Position numbers and translations under genes: made by a program | In this document: in pieces, positions 24,831 through 33,548 of the stretch | Numbering within the stretch: the stretch's first letter is position 1 | Layout: every line of letters begins with the position of its first letter | Notes under the pieces: model-generated | Database searches by the model: none | What the model saw: the letters and a program-made list of their open reading frames with translations, nothing else | What the model was told of the DNA's origin: nothing | Assembly: GCA_963666965.1 (NCBI GenBank) | Contig: OY762939.1 | Coordinates: 1,302,001-1,366,000, forward strand | DNA length: 64,000 nucleotides | DNA from: Proruminimicrobium sp963666965 | Lineage (GTDB): Bacteria; Elusimicrobiota; Endomicrobiia; Endomicrobiales; Endomicrobiaceae | Direction: 5' to 3'

Positions 24831-26135
24831 ATGGGTGCGAAATCTTTTGTGCTTGATACGAACGTTTTGTTGCATGATCCTGATTCAATTTTTTCTTTTG
24901 CAGACAACAAAGTCATTATCCCTTTATCAGTAATTGAAGAACTTGACCACTTTAAAAAACTTACCGATGAAAACGGAAGAAGCGCGCGTTTAATATCCAG
25001 AACTCTTGACGGGTTAAGAGCAAAAGGAAAACTGTCAAAAGGCGTCCCGATTAAAAACGGCGGAACTCTTGTAATTGAAATGATGCACAGAGTTGAATTT
25101 CCGGAAGAGTTCATGATATCAAAATATGACCACCAGATACTGTCAATAGCCCTTTATCTCAAAAAACAGGGTGAAAACGTAATATTTATAACAAAAGATA
25201 TAAACTTAAGAATCAAAGCTGAAATTCTTGACATAAAAACGCAGGATTACGAAAAATCAAAAGTAAAAATAGATGAAATATATTCAGGATGGAGAGAAAT
25301 AAAAGTATCTTCGGACAAAATTGACCAGTTTTATAAAAACTCAAAACTTCCGACAAAACTTGATTTTTATCCTAACGAATGCGTTTCAATGAAAGATGAA
25401 AACGGTTCGTCAAAAAGCGCTCTTGCAAAATATTCGGCAACGGACAAAGCTCTGCTTCCGTTGTTTCATATGACCGCTCAGCCGTGGGGTTTAAAACCTT
25501 TAAATATTGAACAGCGTTTCGCATTCGAGCTTTTGCTTTGCAATGAAATAAGTCTTGTCACTCTTATAGGTCTTCCCGGGGCCGGCAAAACTTTGCTTGC
25601 TCTTGCCGCAGGTCTTCAAAAAACAGTTGAAGAAAGACAGTTCAGAAGACTCTATATCGCAAGACCTATAATACCTATGGGAAAAGATATCGGTTATCTG
25701 CCCGGCTCAAAAGAAGAAAAACTTGCATCATGGATGGGGGCAATTAACGACAATCTTGAATTTTTAATGGATAAAGGACATGAGGATTCAAAAGTTGACG
25801 AAAAAATAGATTATCTGTTCAGTTCAGGACAGATAGAAATAGATTCATTGACATATATCAGAGGCAGGTCGCTTCCGAGACAATACATAATAATAGATGA
25901 TGCTCAGAATTTAACGCCTCATGAAGTAAAAACAATTATATCAAGAGCCGGAGCAGCAACAAAAATAGTTTTAACCGGAGATCCATATCAGATAGATAAT
26001 CCGTATCTTGACGCATCTTCAAACGGATTAACATATCTTGTCGAGAGATTTAAAGGCCAATCTATTTACGGACATCTCATGTTCTCAAAGAGCGAAAGAA
26101 GCGTGCTTGCCGGTTTGTCATCGGAGCTCTTATAA
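24831..26135 (+). CDS. PIN-domain and PhoH-type ATPase (PhoH2-like)
   Basis: The 434-residue protein joins an N-terminal PIN ribonuclease domain (residues 1-150: SFVLDTNVLLHDP, VIEELDHFKK, TKDINLRIKAEILD) to a PhoH helicase-like ATPase (about 215-434). The ATPase has Walker A IGLPGAGKTLLALAAGLQ, RPIIPMGKDIGYLPG, Walker B YIIIDDAQNLTPHEVK and TGDPYQIDNPYLD. Such PIN-PhoH proteins act as RNA helicase/nucleases. Walker B has DD where DE is common, a conservative change. It begins a plus-strand operon with the PHP gene next after a single base. Confidence 0.9.
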   Translation: MGAKSFVLDTNVLLHDPDSIFSFADNKVIIPLSVIEELDHFKKLTDENGRSARLISRTLDGLRAKGKLSKGVPIKNGGTLVIEMMHRVEFPEEFMISKYDHQILSIALYLKKQGENVIFITKDINLRIKAEILDIKTQDYEKSKVKIDEIYSGWREIKVSSDKIDQFYKNSKLPTKLDFYPNECVSMKDENGSSKSALAKYSATDKALLPLFHMTAQPWGLKPLNIEQRFAFELLLCNEISLVTLIGLPGAGKTLLALAAGLQKTVEERQFRRLYIARPIIPMGKDIGYLPGSKEEKLASWMGAINDNLEFLMDKGHEDSKVDEKIDYLFSSGQIEIDSLTYIRGRSLPRQYIIIDDAQNLTPHEVKTIISRAGAATKIVLTGDPYQIDNPYLDASSNGLTYLVERFKGQSIYGHLMFSKSERSVLAGLSSELL

Positions 26136-26990
26136 ATGGCAGGTAAAGATTTCTACGTAGATTTGCATATACATACTCATTACTCAGACGGTGCGTTTTC
26201 TCCTGAAGAAGTCGTTTCATATGCGCAGAAGTCAGGATTGACGGCTATAGCCATAACAGATCACGACACCGTTGACGGCATTGAAGAGGCCGTTGAGTCA
26301 GGAAAAAAACATAATATTGAAGTCATTTCAGGAATAGAACTTTCAGCCGAGTACGGTGAAACCAGTAAAACAGAAATGCATATACTCGGTTATTATGTCG
26401 ATTGGAAATCAACAAAACTAAAAGATACTTTGGAAATTTTCAAAAACGCAAGAACCGAAAGAGCAAAAGAAATTTTTTCAAAGCTTGAAAAAATAGGAAT
26501 CAAATTAAATCCTGAAGGTTTAATAGCATCTGTCGGAAAAAAAGTTATAGGCAGACTTCACTTTGCAAAAGAATTAATTGCAAACGGAATTGTCGCTTCC
26601 GTTCAGGAAGCCTTTCAAAAATATCTTGCCACTGATCAGGTTGCATATGTCCCAAAATATTCGATCACTCCAAAGCAGGCCATAGATTTAATAATTGATG
26701 CAGGAGGCATTCCGGTTCTTGCTCATCCTTATTACGGACATTATAACAACATGGACGTAATAAAAAAACTTGCTGACGACGGATTACAGGGCATAGAAGT
26801 CTGGCACAATAAACATCCGGAACATGTTGTAAGAAAACTTCTTGCCATAACAGATGAACTTAATTTGATCGCAACAGGCGGTTCAGACTGTCACGGCATT
26901 TACGGAAACCAGGAAACTCCTCTTATAGGGAAAATTAAAGTTCCTTACAGTGTGATTGAAGCTTTGGAAAAAAAGAAACAAAAAATATAA
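26136..26990 (+). CDS. PHP-domain phosphoesterase (RNase AM / YciV-TrpH type)
   Basis: The 284-residue protein has the PHP metal-binding motifs in order: VDLHIHTHYSDGAFSPEEVV, AITDHDTVDGIEEA, ISGIELSAEYG, and the late LAHPYY and GGSDCHG. Members include E. coli YciV (RNase AM/5'-3' exonuclease on 3',5'-nucleotides). The likely role is trimming of RNA ends or hydrolysis of short phosphorylated nucleotides in the cytoplasm. It directly follows the PIN-PhoH ribonuclease gene, hinting at a shared role in RNA turnover (inference). Ribosome-binding site GGAG sits about ten bases upstream, inside the previous gene. Confidence 0.85.
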   Translation: MAGKDFYVDLHIHTHYSDGAFSPEEVVSYAQKSGLTAIAITDHDTVDGIEEAVESGKKHNIEVISGIELSAEYGETSKTEMHILGYYVDWKSTKLKDTLEIFKNARTERAKEIFSKLEKIGIKLNPEGLIASVGKKVIGRLHFAKELIANGIVASVQEAFQKYLATDQVAYVPKYSITPKQAIDLIIDAGGIPVLAHPYYGHYNNMDVIKKLADDGLQGIEVWHNKHPEHVVRKLLAITDELNLIATGGSDCHGIYGNQETPLIGKIKVPYSVIEALEKKKQKI

Positions 26991-27020
26991 ATTCTTGCCT
27001 CATCTCAAAAATATATAATT

Positions 27021-28475
27021 ATGCGTCCAATAAATAAATCCGTATTTATAAAATCGTTAGACTGCCGCAGACTCGCGTGGCATCTTTACAGAAATTTAGT
27101 TGAAAGAGACAGATTGTCAGCCGACGACTTTTTGATTTATGAATCTAAAAAAATACATTCCATGGCTCAGGAACTTTTTGCAGGCGGTGTTCAGGTTAAG
27201 GCCGCAACTCTTCAGGAAGCGCTTGATAAAACAAAAGAACTAACCTCAAATCCTGAGATAACAGCTGTTTTTGAACCCGTATTTGAATATAACGGTTTTA
27301 CGGCACGAGCTGATATTTTATCAAGACAAGGCGATGAATGGCATATCACGGAAGTTAAAGCCGGAAACAAAGGCAAACGCAAATATATAATTGATATGGC
27401 TTACACCGCCCTTATTTTATCAAAAAATATAAAAAACATTTCAAAATCAAAACTTATGCTTTTGTCAAAAGATTTTAGATTGGGAATGCCTGTTGAAAGA
27501 CTTTTTTCCGAGACTGATTTTACTACCGAAGTTTTTACAAAAATGTACGAATATGACGCTATGTGCCCGGATATAAAAGCAATGCTTGAAAACGAAATAC
27601 CTCCTGATATGCAGTTAAAAATGTTCTGCAAAAACTGCCCTCTTTTTAAGAAGTGTACCGGAAAAGATATTGATTACCATATATTTGATCTTCCCAGACT
27701 TTCTCATACTTCGTTTGACCAACTGTGTTCCATGAATATAAACACTATAAAAGACGTTCCTGATTGCGTTGAACTGACAGAAACGCAAAAAAACGTAAAA
27801 GACTGTATAATAAACGACAAAGTTTTTATAAGTTCCAATTTAAAAACCGAATTTGAAAAAATAAGTTTTCCTGTCTATTATCTTGATTTTGAATCGGTAA
27901 TGACTATATACCCTCTTTATCAAAACATCTGTCCGCATACTCAGATTGTAACACAGTATTCGCTTCATAAAGCTTCAAATTTATCGGATGAGCCGGAACA
28001 TTTCGAATTTATAGCTGATCATACAAAAGACGACAGACTGTCTCTTGCCGAAAATCTTATAAAAGATATAGGAGAAGAGGGAAGCATAATAACTTACTCT
28101 TCTTTTGAGCATCAGATCCTGCAGCATCTGTCCGGACTTTATCCTCATTTACATGAAAAAATAAGTAAAATCAGTTCAAGGATAGTTGATTTGGAAGCAA
28201 TATTAAAATCTAATTATTACGATAAACAGTTTCACGGAAAAACTTCAATAAAAAAAGTTTTACCCATAATGATACCGGAAATGAATTACAACAGCCTTGA
28301 AATAGCAGAAGGCGGTTCGGCATTGTCGGCTTTTGCATATATGGGTGTCGGTTTATATAATGAAGAACAAATCGCCGAAACAAAAAAAAATCTGCTTGAA
28401 TACTGCAAACAAGATACTTTAGCGCTTGTAAAAATGCACAGATTTCTTGCGCAAGCCGCAAACATACAGCTTTAA
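27021..28475 (+). CDS. RecB/Cas4-like nuclease with DUF2779 domain
   Basis: The 484-residue protein has an N-terminal PD-(D/E)XK region (about 70-140: GFTARADILS, WHITEVKAGNKGKRKY), a Cys cluster FCKNCPLFKKC likely to bind an iron-sulfur centre with an upstream Cys, and a C-terminal DUF2779 domain (about 285-475: FPVYYLDFESVMTIYPLYQN, QYSLH, ITYSSFEHQIL, YCKQDTLALVKMHRFL), which looks like a DnaQ/RNase H-fold exonuclease. Together they suggest processing of DNA ends or RNA-DNA. Some DUF2779 genes are neighbours of defence genes, but here the context is housekeeping. The ATG at 27021 has no Shine-Dalgarno sequence and follows a TATAAT at 27014-27019. Confidence 0.8.
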   Translation: MRPINKSVFIKSLDCRRLAWHLYRNLVERDRLSADDFLIYESKKIHSMAQELFAGGVQVKAATLQEALDKTKELTSNPEITAVFEPVFEYNGFTARADILSRQGDEWHITEVKAGNKGKRKYIIDMAYTALILSKNIKNISKSKLMLLSKDFRLGMPVERLFSETDFTTEVFTKMYEYDAMCPDIKAMLENEIPPDMQLKMFCKNCPLFKKCTGKDIDYHIFDLPRLSHTSFDQLCSMNINTIKDVPDCVELTETQKNVKDCIINDKVFISSNLKTEFEKISFPVYYLDFESVMTIYPLYQNICPHTQIVTQYSLHKASNLSDEPEHFEFIADHTKDDRLSLAENLIKDIGEEGSIITYSSFEHQILQHLSGLYPHLHEKISKISSRIVDLEAILKSNYYDKQFHGKTSIKKVLPIMIPEMNYNSLEIAEGGSALSAFAYMGVGLYNEEQIAETKKNLLEYCKQDTLALVKMHRFLAQAANIQL

Positions 28476-28506
28476 AACATCTCTTTTTTACCGACTCATT
28501 TTCTAT

Positions 28507-28535
28507 TTGAAAAAAATGTTCCTAAAAGGTATAAT
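28507..28535 (+). promoter_or_regulatory. pyr/pur operon promoter with near-zero leader
   Basis: TTGAAA (28507-28512) and TATAAT (28530-28535) are exactly 17 bases apart. Transcription should start near 28542, 3 bases before the pyrD ATG at 28545. An in-frame GTG at 28536 directly abuts the -10 box and so cannot be transcribed from this promoter. Confidence 0.72.
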
Positions 28536-28544
28536 GTGCTACTT

Positions 28545-29453
28545 ATGAAAGCAGATATAAGAGTCAATTTTTTAGGAGCAAAATTAAATTCTCCGGTGCT
28601 TACGGCTTCCGGCACTTTCGGATATGGGGATGAAGTATGCGATTTGGTTGAAATGTCACAGCTTGGCGCCGTAATTACAAAAACGGTTACTCTTGAACCA
28701 AGGCAGGGAAATCCGCAGCCGAGAATAGCTGAAGTCGCATCAGGAATGTTAAATACAATAGGCCTTCAAAATATAGGCGTCAGAAAATTTGCCGAAAACA
28801 AACTACAGTCTCTGTTTAAATTAAAAGTGCCTGTAATAGTAAGCGTGGCAGGTTCGTGCGCCGACGACTATTTAAATACGGTTAAAATTTTAAATTCATA
28901 CGATAAAATATTTGCCATAGAATTAAATCTTTCATGCCCGAATCTTAAAAAAACAATTATCTGCCAGGATAAAGAACTGTTTGAAACAATAATAAAGAAT
29001 GTTAAAAAAATATCAAAATTTCCGGTTATAGCAAAATTATCTCCTCAGGTTCAGGATATAGCTGAACTTTCTTTGAATGCCCAGCAAAACGGCGCTGACG
29101 CCGTGACTCTCACAAATACGTTTCCAGCAATGGCTATAAATATAAACACGTTTAAACCGAAACTTTCAACCGTAAAAGGCGGAATGTCCGGCCCTTGCGT
29201 AAAACCGATGGCTTTACGGTGCGTTTTTGAAGCCGCTCAAAAAATTAAAATTCCAATAATAGGCTGCGGCGGAATAACAAACGCTTACGATACTGTTGAA
29301 TTTATGCTTGCCGGAGCCTCATGCGTAAGCATAGGAACGGCTGCCTTAGTTGAACCAAAAGTTTTAAACGATACCGTAAACGGCTTGAAAAATTATTTGA
29401 ACTCAAAAAAAATAAAAAATATTACCGACTTAATAGGGAAGGTGCAACTGTGA
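28545..29453 (+). CDS. pyrD: Dihydroorotate dehydrogenase, catalytic subunit (class 1B type)
   Basis: The 302-residue FMN enzyme oxidises dihydroorotate to orotate. It shows the TIM-barrel pattern: LNSPVLTASGTFGYGDEV, GAVITKTVTLEPRQGNP, NTIGLQNIGVRKF, the catalytic-Cys segment LNLSCPNLKK, and GCGGITNAYDTVEFMLAGAS. Class 1B enzymes pair with the flavoprotein PyrK, which is not encoded nearby. I start it at ATG 28545 because the upstream GTG lies against the -10 box; this makes the mRNA nearly leaderless, without a Shine-Dalgarno site. It heads the pyrD-pyrF-pyrE-purM-purN-purB run and overlaps pyrF by 4 bases. Confidence 0.93.
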   Translation: MKADIRVNFLGAKLNSPVLTASGTFGYGDEVCDLVEMSQLGAVITKTVTLEPRQGNPQPRIAEVASGMLNTIGLQNIGVRKFAENKLQSLFKLKVPVIVSVAGSCADDYLNTVKILNSYDKIFAIELNLSCPNLKKTIICQDKELFETIIKNVKKISKFPVIAKLSPQVQDIAELSLNAQQNGADAVTLTNTFPAMAININTFKPKLSTVKGGMSGPCVKPMALRCVFEAAQKIKIPIIGCGGITNAYDTVEFMLAGASCVSIGTAALVEPKVLNDTVNGLKNYLNSKKIKNITDLIGKVQL

Positions 29454-30094
29454 ATAAAACAATTCTGGCATTAGACGTCTACGACTTGAAAAAAGCCGAA
29501 AAATTAGTAAAAGATTTAAGCGAGTACATTGATATTTTCAAGGTAGGTCCGATATTATTTTTACAGTCGGGAAAAGAAATAATAAAAATAATAAAAGACT
29601 GCGGCAAAGAAGTTTTTCTTGATTTGAAATTTCACGATATACCAGCAACTGTTCAAAGAGCAGTTGAATCAGCAAAAGATTTGGGCGTTTACAGCCTTAC
29701 AGTTCATTCTTGCGGCGGACGCGAAATGCTTGAGTTTGCCGCATCGGTAAAAAACAGACCTAAAATATGGGCTGTTACTGTTTTAACGAGTCAGCTTACG
29801 ACTCCTAAAGAAGTTTTACAAAGAGCCGAACTTGCAAAAACATGCGGAGTTGACGGAGTAATATCTTCTCCTCTTGAAATAGAGATTATAAAGAAAACAT
29901 GCGGAAACTCATTTGAAGTCGTTACTCCAGGCATAAGGCCTTTAAAAGCAGACGACGACCAGAAAAGAGTAGCTACTCCTGAATTTGCAATAAAAACAGG
30001 CGCAAATTACATTGTGGTTGGAAGACCGATTATTGAAGCAAAAGATCCGAAAGAAGTCGCTAAAAACATATATGAAAGCATAAAGGGGTTATAA
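29450..30094 (+). CDS. pyrF: Orotidine 5'-phosphate decarboxylase
   Basis: The 214-residue enzyme makes UMP from OMP. Motifs: ILALDVYDLKKAEKL, the catalytic KxxD-type LDLKFHDIPATVQRA, and the phosphate-binding TPGIRP and GANYIVVGRPIIEAKDP. Length matches the short bacterial group. The start is GTG/ATG-type coupling with pyrD: its initiation codon (GTG at 29450) overlaps the pyrD stop. pyrE follows one base after its stop. Confidence 0.95.
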   Translation: MNKTILALDVYDLKKAEKLVKDLSEYIDIFKVGPILFLQSGKEIIKIIKDCGKEVFLDLKFHDIPATVQRAVESAKDLGVYSLTVHSCGGREMLEFAASVKNRPKIWAVTVLTSQLTTPKEVLQRAELAKTCGVDGVISSPLEIEIIKKTCGNSFEVVTPGIRPLKADDDQKRVATPEFAIKTGANYIVVGRPIIEAKDPKEVAKNIYESIKGL

Positions 30095-30095
30095 C

Positions 30096-30671
30096 GTGGA
30101 CCAGAACGAAATGAAAGAACTTTTTAAAAAATACAATGCGCTTTTGACAGGTCATTTTCTTCTGTCGAGCGGTCTTCATTCAGATACTTATTTTCAGTCT
30201 GCTTTAATACTGCAGCATCCTTTGGTTGCGGGAAAACTTGCGGAAAATCTTAAAAATGAAATTTCTCAAAAAGTAAAAGATATTGATTTGATAGTATCGC
30301 CTGCAATGGGCGGAATAGTAATCGGTCAGGAAATGGGACGAGCATTCGCGAAAAGAGCAATATTCTGCGAAAGAGTTGACGGCAAACTTGTTTTAAGAAG
30401 AGGTTTTTCAATAAATAAAGGGGATAAAGTTCTTGTTGTAGAAGACGTAATTACAACGGGACTTTCCACAAGAGAAGTTATAGAAACGATAAGACCTCTT
30501 GGAGCGGATGTCGTTGCAGTTTGCTCGCTTGTAGACAGAAGCGCGGGAAAAGTTGATTTCGGGTGCCCAAGATTTTCTCTTTTAAGTCTTGAAGTTAAAA
30601 GCTATAAGCCTGAAGAATGTCCTCTTTGCAAAAACGGTTCGGCGCCTGTAAAGCCAGGAAGCAGAAAATAA
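30096..30671 (+). CDS. pyrE: Orotate phosphoribosyltransferase
   Basis: The 191-residue enzyme converts orotate and PRPP to OMP. It has SSGLHSDTYFQSALIL at the substrate site, the DLIVSPAMGGIVIGQEMGRA strand and the PRPP loop VLVVEDVITTGLSTREVI. The C-terminal tail carries CPLC, as in longer PyrE forms. Translation begins at GTG 30096 behind an AAAGGGG site. It ends 14 bases before purM; the pyr and pur genes are thus one transcript, which could coordinate pyrimidine and purine synthesis. Confidence 0.95.
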   Translation: MDQNEMKELFKKYNALLTGHFLLSSGLHSDTYFQSALILQHPLVAGKLAENLKNEISQKVKDIDLIVSPAMGGIVIGQEMGRAFAKRAIFCERVDGKLVLRRGFSINKGDKVLVVEDVITTGLSTREVIETIRPLGADVVAVCSLVDRSAGKVDFGCPRFSLLSLEVKSYKPEECPLCKNGSAPVKPGSRK

Positions 30672-30685
30672 GGAGATTATATAAA

Positions 30686-31639
30686 ATGACTGTAACTTAC
30701 AAAAAAGCAGGAGTAAATATCGACGCGGGAAACGAGCTTGTAAAAAGAATTAAAAAAAGACTTCCTAAAATAGGCGGATTCGGCGGTCTTTTTCCTATAG
30801 ACGGTACTAAATATAATCTTGTAAGTTCAACCGACGGAGTCGGAACAAAACTTAAAATAGCTTTTTTGGTAAACAAACACGATACTGTAGGCCAGGATTT
30901 AGTCGCGATGAACGTAAATGATATTATATGCTGCGGCGCAAAACCTTTATTTTTCCTTGATTATTTTGCATGCGGAAAACTTAACGTTAAGCTTACCGAA
31001 AATGTAATAAAAGGTATCGCAGACGGCTGCAAAATAGCGGGATGTCAGCTTATAGGCGGAGAAACGGCGGAAATGCCCGGTTTTTATCAGGGCGAAGATT
31101 ATGATTTGGCCGGTTTTTCAGTCGGAATAGTTGAAAAAGGAAAAGAAATAACGGGCAAAAATATAAAAGACGGAGATATTCTGATAGGTCTTGCTTCAAG
31201 CGGACCGCATTCAAACGGATATTCTCTGATAAGAAAAGTTTTTACCGAAAAAGAACTTAAAAAATATTCAAAAGAACTTTTGGCTCCTACAAAAATTTAC
31301 GTTAAAGAAGTTCTTGCCGCAATAAACAAATTTGAAAAATCAATCACCGGAATAGCGCATATTACCGGCGGCAGTTTTTACGATAAAATAGGAAGAATCC
31401 TGCCTGAGAACGCAAAAGTCATAATAGAAAAAAATTCATGGAATGTTCCTGAAATCTTTAAACTTGTCCAGAAAAAAGGAAACGTACCCGAAAAAGATAT
31501 TTACAGAACTCTTAATATGGGAATAGGAATGGTTTTGATCGTAAGACCGGAAGCGGCAGCCAAAATAAAATCGTTTATGAAAGGCTCAAAAATCATAGGA
31601 TGCATCGTAAAGGGACAAAAAGGCGTTGAACTAATATAA
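30686..31639 (+). CDS. purM: Phosphoribosylformylglycinamidine cyclo-ligase (AIR synthetase)
   Basis: The 317-residue enzyme closes the imidazole ring in purine synthesis. Motifs: TYKKAGVNIDAGNELVKRIK, STDGVGTKLKIAF, VAMNVNDIICCGAKPLFFLDY, IGGETAEMPGFY, SSGPHSNGYSLIRKV and ITGGSFYDKIGR. The initiation codon is ATG 30686, preceded by AAGGAGA at a normal distance. A longer frame open from 30617 inside pyrE would add 23 residues unlike any PurM start, so I reject it. The stop overlaps the purN ATG by one base. Confidence 0.96.
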   Translation: MTVTYKKAGVNIDAGNELVKRIKKRLPKIGGFGGLFPIDGTKYNLVSSTDGVGTKLKIAFLVNKHDTVGQDLVAMNVNDIICCGAKPLFFLDYFACGKLNVKLTENVIKGIADGCKIAGCQLIGGETAEMPGFYQGEDYDLAGFSVGIVEKGKEITGKNIKDGDILIGLASSGPHSNGYSLIRKVFTEKELKKYSKELLAPTKIYVKEVLAAINKFEKSITGIAHITGGSFYDKIGRILPENAKVIIEKNSWNVPEIFKLVQKKGNVPEKDIYRTLNMGIGMVLIVRPEAAAKIKSFMKGSKIIGCIVKGQKGVELI

Positions 31640-32232
31640 TGAAAAGACTTGCTGTTCTTGTTTCAGGCGGCGGATCAAATCTGCAGTCGATAATAGACTC
31701 CTCAAAAAACGGCGTATTGAAGAATATCGCCGAGGTTTGCGTCGTTATATCAAACAAACCTGATGTCTTCGGACTTGAAAGGGCAAAAAAAGAAAATATA
31801 AAAGCAGTCGGTCTTGATTATAAAAATCTCGGAGAAACGGAGTATAACAGACAGCTTGCCGAAATAATTAAAGCCGAAAAAGCCGATCTGATATGTATGG
31901 CCGGATATTTAAAAAAACTGCCCCAAACTATTGTGACTGATTATAAAAAAAGAATATTAAATATTCATCCTGCTTTGCTGCCAAAATTCGGAGGCAAAGG
32001 GATGTACGGACATTTCGTGCATGAAGCCGTCGTAAAATCAAAAGAAACAAAATCAGGAGCGACTGTGCATTTTGCAGACGCAAACTATGATACCGGAAAT
32101 ATTATAATACAGAAAGAAGTTGAAATATCCGAAACGGATTCACCTGAAGACGTTGCAAAAAAAGTTTTAAAAATAGAGCATGAAATATATCCTTTAGCGA
32201 TAAAAAAAGTTATAGAGGGGAAACTTATATGA
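31639..32232 (+). CDS. purN: Phosphoribosylglycinamide formyltransferase
   Basis: The 197-residue enzyme transfers a formyl group from 10-formyl-THF to GAR. It shows LAVLVSGGGSNLQSIIDS for phosphate binding, CMAGYLKKLPQTIV, the active-site NIHPALLPKFGGKGMYG and the folate-site SGATVHFADANYDTGNIIIQ with the catalytic Asp. Length is normal. The ATG overlaps the purM stop (TAATG) and its stop overlaps purB by 4 bases. Confidence 0.95.
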   Translation: MKRLAVLVSGGGSNLQSIIDSSKNGVLKNIAEVCVVISNKPDVFGLERAKKENIKAVGLDYKNLGETEYNRQLAEIIKAEKADLICMAGYLKKLPQTIVTDYKKRILNIHPALLPKFGGKGMYGHFVHEAVVKSKETKSGATVHFADANYDTGNIIIQKEVEISETDSPEDVAKKVLKIEHEIYPLAIKKVIEGKLI

Positions 32233-33524
32233 TACCGCGTTACACAAAGCCGGAGATGGCAAAAATCTGGTCTGATGAAAACAGATTCAAAAGAATGCTT
32301 GAAGTTGAAATTTATGCCGCCGAAGCAATGGCAAAAGCAGGAACAGTTCCGGCATCGGCCGTAGAAAAAGTAAAACAAAACGCAAAAATAAATATTGACA
32401 GAATAAACGAAATAGAGCTTATCGTAAAACATGACGTAATAGCTTTTTTAACATCCGTTGTTGAAACGGTCGGACCTGAAGCGAGATTTTTGCATCTGGG
32501 AATGACCTCATCGGATGTTCTGGATACAGCCCTCGGAGCGCAGATGAGAGAAGCATGTCTTCTGCTTATAAAAGAAACCGAAAAGCTCTGTGAAATAACG
32601 GAAAAACTCGCAAGTCAATATAAATATACTCCAACTATGGGAAGATCTCACGGAGTTCACGCGGAGCCTACTACATTCGGCTTAAAAGTCGCAGGCTGGT
32701 ACAGCGAGCTCAAAAGATCAAAAGAAAGGCTTGAATATGCCCTTGAGACCGTCAGCTACGGCAAAATATCAGGTGCAGTCGGCACATTTGCCCATCTTGA
32801 TCCGAAAGTTGAAGAATACGTATGCTCCAAAATGGGATTAAAGCCGGAACCCGTATCAACGCAAATCATACCCAGAGACAGACATTCCATATATTTATCG
32901 GCTATAGCTCACACGGCAAGCGCTTTGGAAAGAATTGCCGTTGAAATAAGACATCTTCAGAGAACAGAAGTAGCCGAAGCAGAAGAACCTTTTACAAAGG
33001 GCCAGAAAGGATCGTCAGCCATGCCACACAAGAGAAATCCTATTATATCCGAAAACATATGCGGACTTGCAAGGCTTTTAAGAGGCTATGCGATAACGGC
33101 CATGGAAAATATAGCGTTATGGCATGAGAGAGATATAAGCCATTCTTCAACAGAAAGAATTATGATGCCTGACGCTTCAATTCTTCTTCATTATATGCTT
33201 TTAAGAATGCAGGGAATGCTTGCCAATCTTAACGTATACCCTGAAAACATGCTTACAAACTTAAATAAAACGAAAGACGTTATTTTTTCGGGAACTCTTC
33301 TTTTATCTCTTGTAGATAAAGGTTTTACAAGAGAAAATGCTTACGCTTTAATGCAGAAACTTGCGTTTGAAGCAAGAGAAAAGAAAGTCAGCCTTGAATC
33401 CATAGCTCTTACAAACGAAGAAATGAAAAAATATATGTCAGAATCGGAAATCAAAAGAGACTGCGATTTGAATTCCCATTTTAAAAGCGTCGATTTCATA
33501 TTCGACAGAGTTTTTAAAAAATAA
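32229..33524 (+). CDS. purB: Adenylosuccinate lyase
   Basis: The 431-residue enzyme acts twice in purine synthesis, releasing fumarate from SAICAR and from adenylosuccinate. The start RYTKPEMAKIWSDENRF, the MTSSDVLDTALGAQ loop, TMGRSHGVHAEPTTFG and the superfamily signature GSSAMPHKRNPIISE are all intact. Length is normal for the short bacterial type. The start overlaps the purN stop by 4 bases. The glycoside-phosphorylase-like gene follows after 24 bases behind an AGAGGAA site. Confidence 0.97.
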   Translation: MIPRYTKPEMAKIWSDENRFKRMLEVEIYAAEAMAKAGTVPASAVEKVKQNAKINIDRINEIELIVKHDVIAFLTSVVETVGPEARFLHLGMTSSDVLDTALGAQMREACLLLIKETEKLCEITEKLASQYKYTPTMGRSHGVHAEPTTFGLKVAGWYSELKRSKERLEYALETVSYGKISGAVGTFAHLDPKVEEYVCSKMGLKPEPVSTQIIPRDRHSIYLSAIAHTASALERIAVEIRHLQRTEVAEAEEPFTKGQKGSSAMPHKRNPIISENICGLARLLRGYAITAMENIALWHERDISHSSTERIMMPDASILLHYMLLRMQGMLANLNVYPENMLTNLNKTKDVIFSGTLLLSLVDKGFTRENAYALMQKLAFEAREKKVSLESIALTNEEMKKYMSESEIKRDCDLNSHFKSVDFIFDRVFKK

Positions 33525-33548
33525 ATAACAAAAATATAAGAGGAAAAT

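Noticed and set aside
27014..27019. TATAAT directly before the RecB-like gene as its promoter
   Set aside because: It ends two bases before the ATG, so the transcript would begin inside the gene; no -35 at suitable spacing.
30617..30685. N-terminal extension of purM into pyrE
   Set aside because: The extra residues are pyrE codons out of frame; ATG 30686 has an AAGGAGA site.
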